Assembly (NCBI GenBank): GCA_002451085.1
Contig: DKBE01000066.1
Span: 4,477 to 25,883 of the forward strand
Direction: 5' to 3'
Source of the DNA: Proteobacteria bacterium UBA6908
Lineage (GTDB): Bacteria; Pseudomonadota; Gammaproteobacteria; Acidiferrobacterales; UBA6901
Length of the DNA stretch: 21,407 nt
The translations under genes and the position numbers were made by a program. Positions within the stretch are counted from its first letter, which is position 1, and the number at the start of each line of letters is the position of its first letter. The notes under the pieces are model-generated. The model was given only the letters and a program-made list of their open reading frames with translations, was not told the DNA's origin and made no database searches. This document shows positions 1 through 10,224 of the stretch, piece by piece.

Positions 1-854
1 AGGGTCTTGCCGGTGCCGGCTTGGCCCATGAGCGTGACAAAATCAACCTCCGGATCCATGAGCAGGTTGAGGGCGAAATTCTGCTCGCGGTTGCGCGCCG
101 TAATGCCCCAAACCGCGTGTCGGTCGTTGCGGAAATCGCGCGTGACTTCGATGGTCGCCGAGTTTTGATCAACACGTCGCACAATGGCCTCGAAGGCGCG
201 CTCGCTCTCATCGAACAGGAACTGGTTGGGGAACCAGCTCTGTGCCAATGGGCCAGAAAGGCGGTAGAACGTGCGGCCCTGTTCGGACCAGGAATCCATG
301 TCCTTGCTGTGGGTCTCCCAGAAGTCGGTCGGCAGCTTGGTGGCACCGGAGAATAGCAGGTCAGCGTCTTCGAGAACCTGGTCGTTGGTGTAGTCCTCGG
401 CCCGGATGCCCAGCGCGAAGGCCTTGATGCGCAGATTAATGTCCTTGGACACCAGGATGACATGCACCTCGGGATGCTTGCGGCCAAGGTCGAGCGTGAC
501 GCCAAGCAGGGTGTTGTCCACAGTCGGGGTGCTGAGACCATTGGGCATCGGCGTGTGGACCGCTTCCATGTGGAAATACAGGCGGCCGGTTTCAAAGCCC
601 TTGGCATGCGAAGGCAGTTTGACGCCCTGGCTGATGTCTCCGCCGGCAGACTCAATCATGTCATTGATGAAACGGCTCACCTGGCGCACGTTGCGTGCCA
701 CTTCCGACACGCCTTTCTTGGAGTGATCCAGTTCCTCGAGCACGGCGATTGGTAATACGATGTCGTGCTCATGAAAACGGAAGATCGATGCCGGATCGTG
801 CATCAGCACGTTGGTATCGAGTACAAAGATCTTTTTCTGCTGATCAGGAGTCAT
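1..854 (-). CDS. PIN-PhoH family ATPase (PhoH2/YlaK-like), partial at 3' end
   Basis: Translating the minus strand from the ATG at 854 gives an open frame of 284 residues that runs off the window. The N-terminus is a PIN ribonuclease-like domain: LDTNVLMHD has the first acidic residue at D13, VLEELD follows, and VSKDINLRIKA supplies a later acidic residue. After a linker, the frame ends in the Walker A loop of a PhoH-type P-loop ATPase, GQAGTGKT at residues 277-284. A PIN domain fused to PhoH is the PhoH2 (YlaK, COG1875) arrangement, linked in other bacteria to RNA unwinding and cleavage. An in-frame TAA lies nine codons upstream and there is no other standard start between, so the start is well fixed. 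It begins 17 nt after bcp and is probably co-transcribed with it. Walker B and the rest of the ATPase lie outside the window, so intactness cannot be judged. Confidence 0.9.
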   Translation of the reverse strand, partial: MTPDQQKKIFVLDTNVLMHDPASIFRFHEHDIVLPIAVLEELDHSKKGVSEVARNVRQVSRFINDMIESAGGDISQGVKLPSHAKGFETGRLYFHMEAVHTPMPNGLSTPTVDNTLLGVTLDLGRKHPEVHVILVSKDINLRIKAFALGIRAEDYTNDQVLEDADLLFSGATKLPTDFWETHSKDMDSWSEQGRTFYRLSGPLAQSWFPNQFLFDESERAFEAIVRRVDQNSATIEVTRDFRNDRHAVWGITARNREQNFALNLLMDPEVDFVTLMGQAGTGKT

Positions 855-871
855 GGAGTTTTGATTAATTC

Positions 872-1348
872 CTACGCTTTACCCAGTTTCTTTACAGCGT
901 CGAGCACCTCAGCAACGTGTCCAGCCACTTTCACACCGCGGAATTCTCCACGCAGTATGCCTTTCCGGTCGATGATGAAGGTGCTGCGCTCAATGCCCAT
1001 GACCTTCCGGCCATACATATTCTTTTCCTTGATGACCCCGAACAGCTTGCAAAGTTTCTCGTCGACATCCGCCACCAGATCAAACGGGAAGCATTGCTTG
1101 CTCTTGAAGCCTTCGTGGGATTTCAGGGTGTCGCGTGACACCCCGAGTATTTCCGTCTTGAGCTTGCGAAAGGCATCGTACTGATCGCGAAAATCCTGGC
1201 CTTCAATGGTGCACCCCGGCGTGTTGTCCTTGGGGTAAAAATACAGCACCAGATGTTTTCCCTGCAGGTCAGACAGTCTGAGGGTCTGGTCGCTGGTCGT
1301 GTGCAGCGTCAGATCGGGGACGGGTTTACCCAGCGCCACCTTGCTCAT
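872..1348 (-). CDS. bcp: thiol peroxidase Bcp/PrxQ
   Basis: The product has 158 aa, the normal size for PrxQ. These peroxiredoxins reduce hydrogen peroxide and organic hydroperoxides in the cytoplasm using thioredoxin. The peroxidatic site is YPKDNTPGCTIEG with catalytic C46 and the conserved P39 and T43. The helical resolving cysteine found five residues later in E. coli Bcp is absent, since Q51 occupies that place. C86 (SKQCFPF) and C100 (KLCKLF) are the only other cysteines. The stretch KNMYGRKVMGIERSTFIID is typical of the proteobacterial Bcp group. The gene lies just upstream of the PIN-PhoH gene and downstream of galT on the same strand. The ATG has only a weak purine stretch upstream. 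Family assignment is firm; the resolving mechanism is inferred. Confidence 0.95.
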   Translation of the reverse strand: MSKVALGKPVPDLTLHTTSDQTLRLSDLQGKHLVLYFYPKDNTPGCTIEGQDFRDQYDAFRKLKTEILGVSRDTLKSHEGFKSKQCFPFDLVADVDEKLCKLFGVIKEKNMYGRKVMGIERSTFIIDRKGILRGEFRGVKVAGHVAEVLDAVKKLGKA

Positions 1349-1385
1349 ACGCTGATTCTCAGTGAGGGATTAAAGTGCGCACGGC

Positions 1386-2471
1386 TCAATCCGTGAGCGT
1401 GACGGCGCGCAGTTTGGCCGCCGCGGTTTCGGGGCTGACTGTGTTGACGAATAGTCCACTGCCCAGTTCAAAACCGGTTGGGATCGAGGTGCGCGGGCAG
1501 ATCTCGATATGCCAGTGGTAGCTGGCCCCGCAATCCGCATAGGCCGGTGCGTGGGGCACAGAATGCAGAAAGAAATTGTATTGCGCGCCGCCAAGCACCG
1601 CATCCAGACGGGCCATGGTGCGTCGGAACAAGCGCGCCAGTTCTGCCAGGTCATCGGGCGTGGCAGCCAGAAAGTCGCTTTGATGGGACAGCGGCAGGAT
1701 ATGCACTTCCCATTCGTAGCGACTGGCGAACGGTTTGATGGCGATGAATTTCTTTCCCCGCTCGATGACAAACTGGCCGACATCGAGTTTGCGCCGGATC
1801 TCGCCGGACTCCCGATCGTAGAGGGTCGCCTCAAAGGTCAACGCCTCATCGATGAGTGCGCAGAAAATGCAGCGGTGATGCTTTTCGTGGTAACGACGGC
1901 TGTTTTCCACCTCGGCCTGGACATTGTCCGGTACCACCGGGGTGGCGATGATCTGGCTGTGGGTGTGGGCGATCGAGGCGCCGGCCGCCGGACCAAAATT
2001 CTTGAACACCAGCACGTAGCGCAGGCGCGGGTTGGAGCGGTACAGCTTTTCCATATGCTCACGATAGACACCGAACAGCAGGCCAAGATGGTCATCGCCC
2101 ATCTCGTGGATGGCCACGCCGTGGCGGGCATTGTCGATGATGACCTCATGTCGGCCGTAGCCGTCGATGGTCTGTTGCAGGCCGAAGGTCAGGTTCGGGT
2201 TTTCCCGGTCGTCGCCGAGCACCGGGTAGAGGTTTTCGACGATACGGATTTGCCAGTCCCCGGCGGCGGGGTAGGTGGCGATCGGCGGTGGTGTCATGTG
2301 TTCGTTGCCGGAACAGAACGGGCAGGTTTCGACATGCGCGCGGGTGTCGCGCGGCGCCGGGGCTTCGGCCTTTTTCGGGCGCATGCTGCGGGCGGTGGCC
2401 ACCAGCACAGATTCGCTTGGAACAATCGGATTAATGCGGATTTCGCGGACGGGCTTATCGACGTCGGTCAT
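1386..2471 (-). CDS. galT: galactose-1-phosphate uridylyltransferase family protein (GalT-like, HIT superfamily)
   Basis: The 361-residue product carries the GalT nucleotidyl-transfer motif as AHTHSQ, with H171 expected to be the uridylylated histidine (E. coli has HPHGQ). CPFC at residues 50-53 matches the N-terminal zinc cysteines, and a second CxxC (CIFC) lies near residue 198. The C-terminal half contains the HILPLSHQ and SYHWHIEI segments expected of the second HIT-like repeat. The frame is open a further 39 codons upstream, but homologous sequence begins at MTDVDKP, so the ATG at 2471 was chosen; there is no clear ribosome site. No galE, galK or other Leloir gene is near, so the substrate may not be galactose-1-phosphate. 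Related proteins act on other sugar-1-phosphates or as nucleoside-diphosphate-sugar phosphorylases. Family confidence is high and substrate confidence low. Confidence 0.88.
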   Translation of the reverse strand: MTDVDKPVREIRINPIVPSESVLVATARSMRPKKAEAPAPRDTRAHVETCPFCSGNEHMTPPPIATYPAAGDWQIRIVENLYPVLGDDRENPNLTFGLQQTIDGYGRHEVIIDNARHGVAIHEMGDDHLGLLFGVYREHMEKLYRSNPRLRYVLVFKNFGPAAGASIAHTHSQIIATPVVPDNVQAEVENSRRYHEKHHRCIFCALIDEALTFEATLYDRESGEIRRKLDVGQFVIERGKKFIAIKPFASRYEWEVHILPLSHQSDFLAATPDDLAELARLFRRTMARLDAVLGGAQYNFFLHSVPHAPAYADCGASYHWHIEICPRTSIPTGFELGSGLFVNTVSPETAAAKLRAVTLTD

Positions 2472-2498
2472 GGGCGCTGCAGCGTAGATACTCGGACA

Positions 2499-2504
2499 AT
2501 AGTA
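2499..2504 (-). promoter_or_regulatory. possible -10 of the galT promoter
   Basis: TACTAT is read on the minus strand, with TAGGCA 17 bp upstream as a weak -35 (about four of six matches in each box). It would give a leader of roughly 20 nt before the galT ATG. It lies in the divergent galT-dapA spacer, where a promoter is expected, but the match is poor. Confidence 0.25.
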
Positions 2505-2541
2505 ATGAATTCGTCGCTGGTTGCCTAATGACCCGCCGGGC

Positions 2542-2570
2542 TTGTCAGGCGCGGTCGGTAAAAGTACCAT
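2542..2570 (+). promoter_or_regulatory. candidate sigma70 promoter of dapA
   Basis: TTGTCA (five of six to the -35 consensus) at 2542-2547 is followed by a 17 bp spacer and TACCAT (four of six) at 2565-2570. The predicted transcript would begin near 2577, about 32 nt before the dapA ATG, with AGGTGG eight nt ahead of that ATG. It sits in the divergent spacer with galT and would serve the dapA-bamC-MBL operon. Confidence 0.5.
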
Positions 2571-2608
2571 GATTGTTCGGTTTTTCACGTCTGCAGGTGG
2601 TTTTCTCC

Positions 2609-3484
2609 ATGTTCCAGGGCAGTATGGTGGCGCTCGTGACCCCGATGCACGCTGATGGGTCGCTGGATTGGGATGCCCTGCGCCGGATCGTGGATTTCCA
2701 GATCGACAACGGCACCACCGCGATTGTCTCCGTCGGCACCACCGGTGAATCGCCGACGCTCGATATGGACGAGCATTGCGAGGTGATTCGTCGCACGGTC
2801 GAGTACTGCCGTGGACGGGTACCGGTCATCGCCGGAACCGGGGCCAATTCCACCAGTGAAGCCATTGAGCTGACCCGCTGTGCCCAGCAGGGTGGCGCAG
2901 CAGCCTGTCTGCTGGTCACGCCGTACTACAACAAGCCGACACAGGAAGGGCTTTTCCTGCACCATCGGGCGATCGCCGAAGCAGTCAATATTCCGCAGAT
3001 CCTCTATAACGTCCCGGGACGCACGGCCTGTGACATGCAACCGGCCACTGTGGCACGTTTGGCGCAGGTGAAGAACATCATTGGCATCAAGGAAGCGACC
3101 GGCAACCTTGATCGCGCGCGCGAGATCCTCAAGCTCATCCCCAAGGAATTTGAACTTTATTCCGGCGATGATGCCACAGCACTTGAGTTCATGTTGATGG
3201 GTGGCCATGGCGTGATTTCAGTCACCACCAATGTCGCACCGCGCGCCATGCAGGACATGTGTGCGGCCGCATTGAAGGGTGACGAGAAAACGGCGCGCGC
3301 CATCAATGAGCGGCTGATGGGTCTGCACAAGGATCTCTTTGTCGAAGCCAACCCGATCCCGGTCAAATGGGTTCTGCAGGAAATGAAGCTGATTGAGAGC
3401 GGTATTCGTTTGCCACTGACTCCGCTCTCGGCAGCGCACCATGGCACCCTGCGCGCCGCCATGCGCCGCGCCGGAGTGGCGTGA
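2609..3484 (+). CDS. dapA: 4-hydroxy-tetrahydrodipicolinate synthase
   Basis: DapA condenses pyruvate with aspartate semialdehyde, the first committed step to diaminopimelate and lysine. The 291-residue product matches E. coli numbering exactly at the active site: T44 and T45 in [11 protein letters not shown]107 in TPYYNKP, Y133 and R138 in [11 protein letters not shown], and Schiff-base lysine K161 in GIKEATGN. The frame is open 12 codons further upstream, but the ATG at 2609 has AGGTGG eight nt before it and gives the usual N-terminus [13 protein letters not shown], so it is preferred. bamC follows after 47 nt on the same strand, the gene order known from enterics and pseudomonads, and the two are probably one transcript. 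The length is normal and nothing unusual is seen. Confidence 0.98.
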   Translation: MFQGSMVALVTPMHADGSLDWDALRRIVDFQIDNGTTAIVSVGTTGESPTLDMDEHCEVIRRTVEYCRGRVPVIAGTGANSTSEAIELTRCAQQGGAAACLLVTPYYNKPTQEGLFLHHRAIAEAVNIPQILYNVPGRTACDMQPATVARLAQVKNIIGIKEATGNLDRAREILKLIPKEFELYSGDDATALEFMLMGGHGVISVTTNVAPRAMQDMCAAALKGDEKTARAINERLMGLHKDLFVEANPIPVKWVLQEMKLIESGIRLPLTPLSAAHHGTLRAAMRRAGVA

Positions 3485-3531
3485 GTGATCGCGCAACACT
3501 GACTTATAGATAGCCACGACGACTGAGAGAG

Positions 3532-4635
3532 ATGTTGAAACGAATGAATCCATTCCAGAATTTTCGCGCGGTGTTGATCGTAACCCTGCTGGCCTTTGCG
3601 ACTGGCTGCTCGTGGTTTAATTTCGGCCGTAACGACAACAGCAATACCCAGGTGCGTGAATCGCTGGAAGTGCCCCCCGACCTGGCAAGGCCGGCCGGCA
3701 CGGACCTGTCAGCGGCAACGGACGCCCGCAAGCCGGTGACAGCGAGTTCCATACCCGCGGGCACCGCCCCGGGTTCCGCGCCCGCCACTGCACCTGCCGA
3801 ATCGCGCGTCCGGCTTGAGCGCGACGGGGCCCAGCGCTGGCTGGTGGTCCAGGGTGACCCGAAACGCGTTTGGTCGGAGGTGCGCGATTATTACCTCCGC
3901 AACAAGATCAAACTCACCACCGATAATGTCGACACCGGAATTATCGAGACCGAGTGGATGACCCGCCCGGTGAAGGCAGACAGCGCGGTTGGAAAATTTT
4001 TCTCCTGGTTCCGGTCCACCGGAATGCGCGACCGTTATCGGGTGCGGGTGGAAGCCGGTCGCCAGCCGGGCACCAGCGAAGTGTTTGTCAGTCACCAGGC
4101 GCTGGAGGAAGTCATTGCCAGTGGCGGCGGGGTGCAGGTCGTGCATACGGAATGGCAGCCAGCGGCGTCCGATCCGTTGATGGAAGCCGAAATGCTTTCG
4201 ACACTCATGACACAGCTGGGTCTGGACAAAAAACAGGCAGAGAGCCAGCTGCTGGCCAGCACCAGTGAGCGTGTCCAGCTGGTGAAAGAAGGCCTGCTCT
4301 TGACGGAGCAAGACCTGGACAGCGCCTGGCGTCGGGTAGGGCAGGCGCTCGATCGCGCGGCAGTCAGAACGGAAGATCGCGACCGCACCGCAGGGATTTT
4401 CTATGTGCACTACAGCCCGCGCGGTGGCAGTGAAAAAGGCAATGTTCTCACTGACTGGTTGATGACGGATCGCGCAACGGATGGTAAAAAGGAAGGGCCT
4501 CAGGAAAGCTATCAAGTCGCGCTAAGCAGTACGGCGCGCGGCACCGTGATCGGTATCCGTGACGTGGCGGGTAAGCCAGATACTGGCAAGGCCGCCAAGG
4601 AATTGCTGGAATTGCTCTACCTGCAGTTGCGCTGA
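3532..4635 (+). CDS. bamC: outer membrane protein assembly factor BamC (NlpB) lipoprotein
   Basis: BamC is an accessory lipoprotein of the beta-barrel assembly machine and binds BamD through its unstructured N-terminus. The 367-residue product has a basic, hydrophobic signal peptide ending in FATGC, so C26 should be the lipidated residue. The residue at -3 is alanine rather than leucine, a slightly weak lipobox. ESLEVPPDLARP matches the conserved BamD-binding segment. A low-complexity Ala/Pro/Thr linker follows, then two helix-grip domains, beginning around RWLVVQGDPKRVW and in the C-terminal third. An alternative ATG lies four codons in (3544); GAGAG stretches sit ahead of both starts. The position after dapA supports the call, since NlpB proteins are poorly conserved in sequence. 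Confidence 0.9.
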   Translation: MLKRMNPFQNFRAVLIVTLLAFATGCSWFNFGRNDNSNTQVRESLEVPPDLARPAGTDLSAATDARKPVTASSIPAGTAPGSAPATAPAESRVRLERDGAQRWLVVQGDPKRVWSEVRDYYLRNKIKLTTDNVDTGIIETEWMTRPVKADSAVGKFFSWFRSTGMRDRYRVRVEAGRQPGTSEVFVSHQALEEVIASGGGVQVVHTEWQPAASDPLMEAEMLSTLMTQLGLDKKQAESQLLASTSERVQLVKEGLLLTEQDLDSAWRRVGQALDRAAVRTEDRDRTAGIFYVHYSPRGGSEKGNVLTDWLMTDRATDGKKEGPQESYQVALSSTARGTVIGIRDVAGKPDTGKAAKELLELLYLQLR

Positions 4636-4698
4636 GTCAGCGCCCTGACTGCCGCCGGCGATCACCAGGAGCCTACCCGTCCACAAGGACGCGGCCGA

Positions 4699-5466
4699 CT
4701 GCGCTTCGCCGTTCTCGGCAGCGGCAGCCGGGGGAATGCCCTCGTTGTCCGTTGCCAGCAGACCCTTGTACTGGTCGATTGTGGCTTCTCCATCCGCGAG
4801 CTGGAACGTCGCTTGGCGCGTTGCGCCATCGCGCCAGCCGATATCTCGGCAATAGTCCTGACCCACGAACACAATGATCACGCCAGTGGCGCTGCGGCCT
4901 TCGCCCGCAAGCATGGCATGCCGTTGTGGTTGACCGCAGGAACCTTGCGGGTGCTGGGGGCGGGCATCGACAACAGGATCCGGGTTCAGCAATTCAGCGA
5001 TCATGAACCCTTTGCCGTGGGCGACATCGAGTTGCATCCATTCGCCGTTCCGCACGATGCGGAGGAGCCCTGTCAGTTTGTATTTTCCGATGGTGCCCGA
5101 CGGCTTGGCCTGCTGACCGATGTCGGGCACATCACGGACGCTGTCACTAGGCCGTTGCAGGGCTGCGATGCCCTTATTCTCGAATGCAATCATGACGCCG
5201 ATATGCTCGCCGACGGGACCTATCCGCCATCACTGAAAGCACGAATTGCCGGTCCCCAAGGCCATCTGGACAATGACGCGGCCGCGTCGCTGCTGGCCAG
5301 CCTTGATCATCACCGGCTGCAACATCTAGTCGCCGCGCACCTGAGCGAGACGAACAACACCCCCTGGCTGGCCCGCAGTACCCTCGGATCGGTCTGGGCC
5401 GGCGGGGCGGAACGAGTGGTTGTGGCCGGACAGGAATCCGGCCTCTCGTGGCGCGAATTGGTATAA
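4699..5466 (+). CDS. MBL-fold metallo-hydrolase (COG1235, YycJ/PhnP-like) with probable CTG start
   Basis: The metal-binding motif LTHEHNDHASG gives H56, H58, D60 and H61, and later LLTDVGHITD and ILECNHDADM supply further ligand regions. This is the YycJ-like hydrolase group; its substrate is not known from sequence. The family N-terminus, RFAVLGSGSRGN followed by LVLVDCGFS, is present in frame, but no ATG, GTG or TTG precedes it after the bamC stop. The first standard codon is a TTG at 4813, which would delete the first strands. The codon aligning with the usual initiator methionine is CTG at 4699, with AAGGA nine nt upstream, giving 255 aa. A stronger AGGAG at 4667-4671 has no start codon at a suitable distance. 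The same gene follows bamC in pseudomonads. The family call is firm and the start is inferred. Confidence 0.85.
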   Translation: MRFAVLGSGSRGNALVVRCQQTLVLVDCGFSIRELERRLARCAIAPADISAIVLTHEHNDHASGAAAFARKHGMPLWLTAGTLRVLGAGIDNRIRVQQFSDHEPFAVGDIELHPFAVPHDAEEPCQFVFSDGARRLGLLTDVGHITDAVTRPLQGCDALILECNHDADMLADGTYPPSLKARIAGPQGHLDNDAAASLLASLDHHRLQHLVAAHLSETNNTPWLARSTLGSVWAGGAERVVVAGQESGLSWRELV

Positions 5467-5467
5467 T
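5459..5467 (+). promoter_or_regulatory. extended -10 promoter of purL
   Basis: TGGTATAAT is a perfect -10 hexamer with the TGn extension. It overlaps the stop codon of the MBL gene. No good -35 is seen 16-18 bp upstream, as is common for extended -10 promoters. The transcript would start near 5474, about 85 nt before the purL ATG. Confidence 0.6.
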
Positions 5468-5471
5468 GTCA

Positions 5472-5484
5472 GGTATCTGATACC
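5472..5484 (+). promoter_or_regulatory. palindrome at the purL transcription start, candidate operator
   Basis: GGTATCTGATACC is a perfect inverted repeat with six-base arms and one central base. It begins five bases after the extended -10 and so overlaps the predicted transcription start. It does not resemble the E. coli PurR box. A repressor site is an inference from its position. Confidence 0.4.
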
Positions 5485-5558
5485 GGGCGACACCGGTAAT
5501 GTGTGCCGGCAGTAACCGGGCCGGCCGGGTCTCCTTACAGCGGAGCATTTCAAGAACA

Positions 5559-9533
<3,975 letters not shown>

Positions 9534-9543
9534 GGTGTTGCGC

Positions 9544-9563
9544 CAGGGCTGAATTCAGCCCTG
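9544..9563. terminator. perfect 20-bp palindrome between convergent purL and thioredoxin genes
   Basis: The arms CAGGGCTGAA and TTCAGCCCTG are fully complementary, so either strand can form an eight-bp stem with an AATT loop. It starts ten bases after the purL stop and covers the last codons and stop of the thioredoxin gene. No T-run follows on either strand, so intrinsic termination is uncertain. A shared transcript-end hairpin is the likeliest role. Confidence 0.45.
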
Positions 9564-9926
9564 CTGGGATTGCTGCGCGGCGATATCCTTGCGCACCATG
9601 TCCATATCGAGTTCCCGGGCCTTGGCCAGGATCTCGTCCAGCGCGGTGGCCGGCAATGAGCCAGGTTGCGAGAACAGAATGATCTGTTCGCGGAAAAGCA
9701 TCAGCGTCGGAATGGAACGAATCTGAAATGCAGCCGCCAGCTCCTGTTCAACCTCGGTGTTGACCTTGGCGAACACCACGTCAGCGTGATTCTCGGAAGC
9801 AGATTCATAGATGGGGGCGAAGGCCCGGCACGGTCCACACCACGGTGCCCAGAAATCAATCAGGACGATCGGGTGGTTCTGGATGGTGGATTCGAAATTG
9901 TCTTTGGTCAGTTCCAATGTACTCAC
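9555..9926 (-). CDS. thioredoxin-family protein
   Basis: The 123-residue product has the thioredoxin redox site FWAPWCGPC with C30 and C33, the buried acidic residue D24, and the cis-proline in RSIPTLMLF. It should be a cytoplasmic thiol-disulfide reductant; no signal peptide or membrane segment is visible. The open frame extends 15 codons further, but a GTG at 9926 preceded by GGAGAG with a seven-nt gap gives the expected N-terminus STLELTKDNFE, so it is preferred. The C-terminal tail, rich in Gln and Ala after ELDMDMVRKD, makes it about 15 residues longer than E. coli TrxA. It stands alone on this strand, convergent with purL. It could be a secondary thioredoxin rather than the main TrxA, which cannot be settled here. 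Confidence 0.92.
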   Translation of the reverse strand: MSTLELTKDNFESTIQNHPIVLIDFWAPWCGPCRAFAPIYESASENHADVVFAKVNTEVEQELAAAFQIRSIPTLMLFREQIILFSQPGSLPATALDEILAKARELDMDMVRKDIAAQQSQQG

Positions 9927-9988
9927 AGGACAGCTCTCCAGTCGACAGGCGGCCCTTAGCGGACAACCCAAAATGTGTAGAATTGGCT

Positions 9989-9994
9989 ATTATA
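9989..9994 (-). promoter_or_regulatory. -10 hexamer of the thioredoxin promoter
   Basis: TATAAT is read perfectly on the minus strand, giving a predicted leader of about 55 nt before the GTG. The -35 region is poor. The surrounding AT-rich stretch is nearly symmetrical, so TATTAT at 9988-9993 could also serve as a -10 for the divergent plus-strand leader. Confidence 0.4.
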
Positions 9995-10003
9995 TAAGAG
10001 TTT

Positions 10004-10077
10004 CGTGAATCTGCCCGGACTCGGGGACGGAGGAGGGCATGCCGGTTAGCGGAAGTGACACCACCGGTCCATTCACG
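10004..10077 (+). ncRNA. candidate structured leader RNA upstream of the lytic transglycosylase
   Basis: CGTGAAT (10004-10010) pairs perfectly with ATTCACG (10071-10077). Inside it, TGCCC (10012-10016) can pair with GGGCA (10035-10039), and CCGGT (10042-10046) with ACCGG (10063-10067). Together this is a three-way junction. A terminator-like hairpin follows directly. No known riboswitch class was recognised. The GGGCA pairing would hide part of the uORF ribosome site and its start codon. The folding is by eye only. Confidence 0.35.
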
Positions 10078-10092
10078 CATGTCAGGTTCTGA
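10039..10092 (+). CDS. possible 17-codon leader peptide
   Basis: GGAGGAGGG at 10029-10037, the strongest ribosome site in this region, is followed by an ATG at 10039. The GGAGG core is five bases ahead of it. The frame reads MPVSGSDTTGPFTHVRF and stops with TGA at 10090-10092. That stop lies inside the stem of the terminator-like hairpin at 10080-10103, the arrangement expected if a translating ribosome controls whether the hairpin forms. The peptide has no run of a single amino acid, so it does not look like a classic biosynthetic attenuator. A purine-rich stretch in front of a chance ATG is the alternative. Confidence 0.35.
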   Translation: MPVSGSDTTGPFTHVRF

Positions 10093-10103
10093 CAGGGTTT
10101 TTT
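10080..10103 (+). terminator. terminator-like hairpin with six Ts in the leader
   Basis: TGTCAG and CTGACA form a six-bp stem with a GTT loop, followed by GGG and then six Ts at 10098-10103. No gene ends upstream on this strand, so it would act as an attenuator or as the end of a short RNA. The three Gs between stem and T-run weaken the fit to a standard intrinsic terminator. Confidence 0.4.
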
Positions 10104-10177
10104 AGAAAGTAATTAAAGGTCAATAACTTAACGATCAAATTGGCTGCCATGCAGCTGGCATAGGAAATGCAACAGAT

Positions 10178-10198
10178 GGGTCAATTTACGTATGACCC
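10178..10198 (+). repeat. inverted repeat just upstream of the lytic transglycosylase gene
   Basis: GGGTCA and TGACCC are perfectly complementary, separated by nine bases. The element ends 26 nt before the ATG at 10225. It could be an operator or a leader hairpin; nothing in the sequence decides between these. Confidence 0.35.
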
Positions 10199-10224
10199 GT
10201 ACTGTGGGTCCTCAAAGGGGAGCA

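Noticed and set aside
4813..5466. TTG at 4813 as the start of the MBL-fold gene
   Set aside because: It would remove the conserved GSGSRGN and LVDCGFS segments that are present in frame upstream.
10004..10077. Known riboswitch classes (c-di-GMP, ydaO c-di-AMP and others) for the leader before the lytic transglycosylase
   Set aside because: Short resemblances such as GAATC and ACGGAGGA occur, but the ordered conserved elements of these classes are missing.
10080..10096. SRP RNA-like GTCAGGT match
   Set aside because: Only seven bases match and the conserved GGAAGGAAGCAGC loop is absent.
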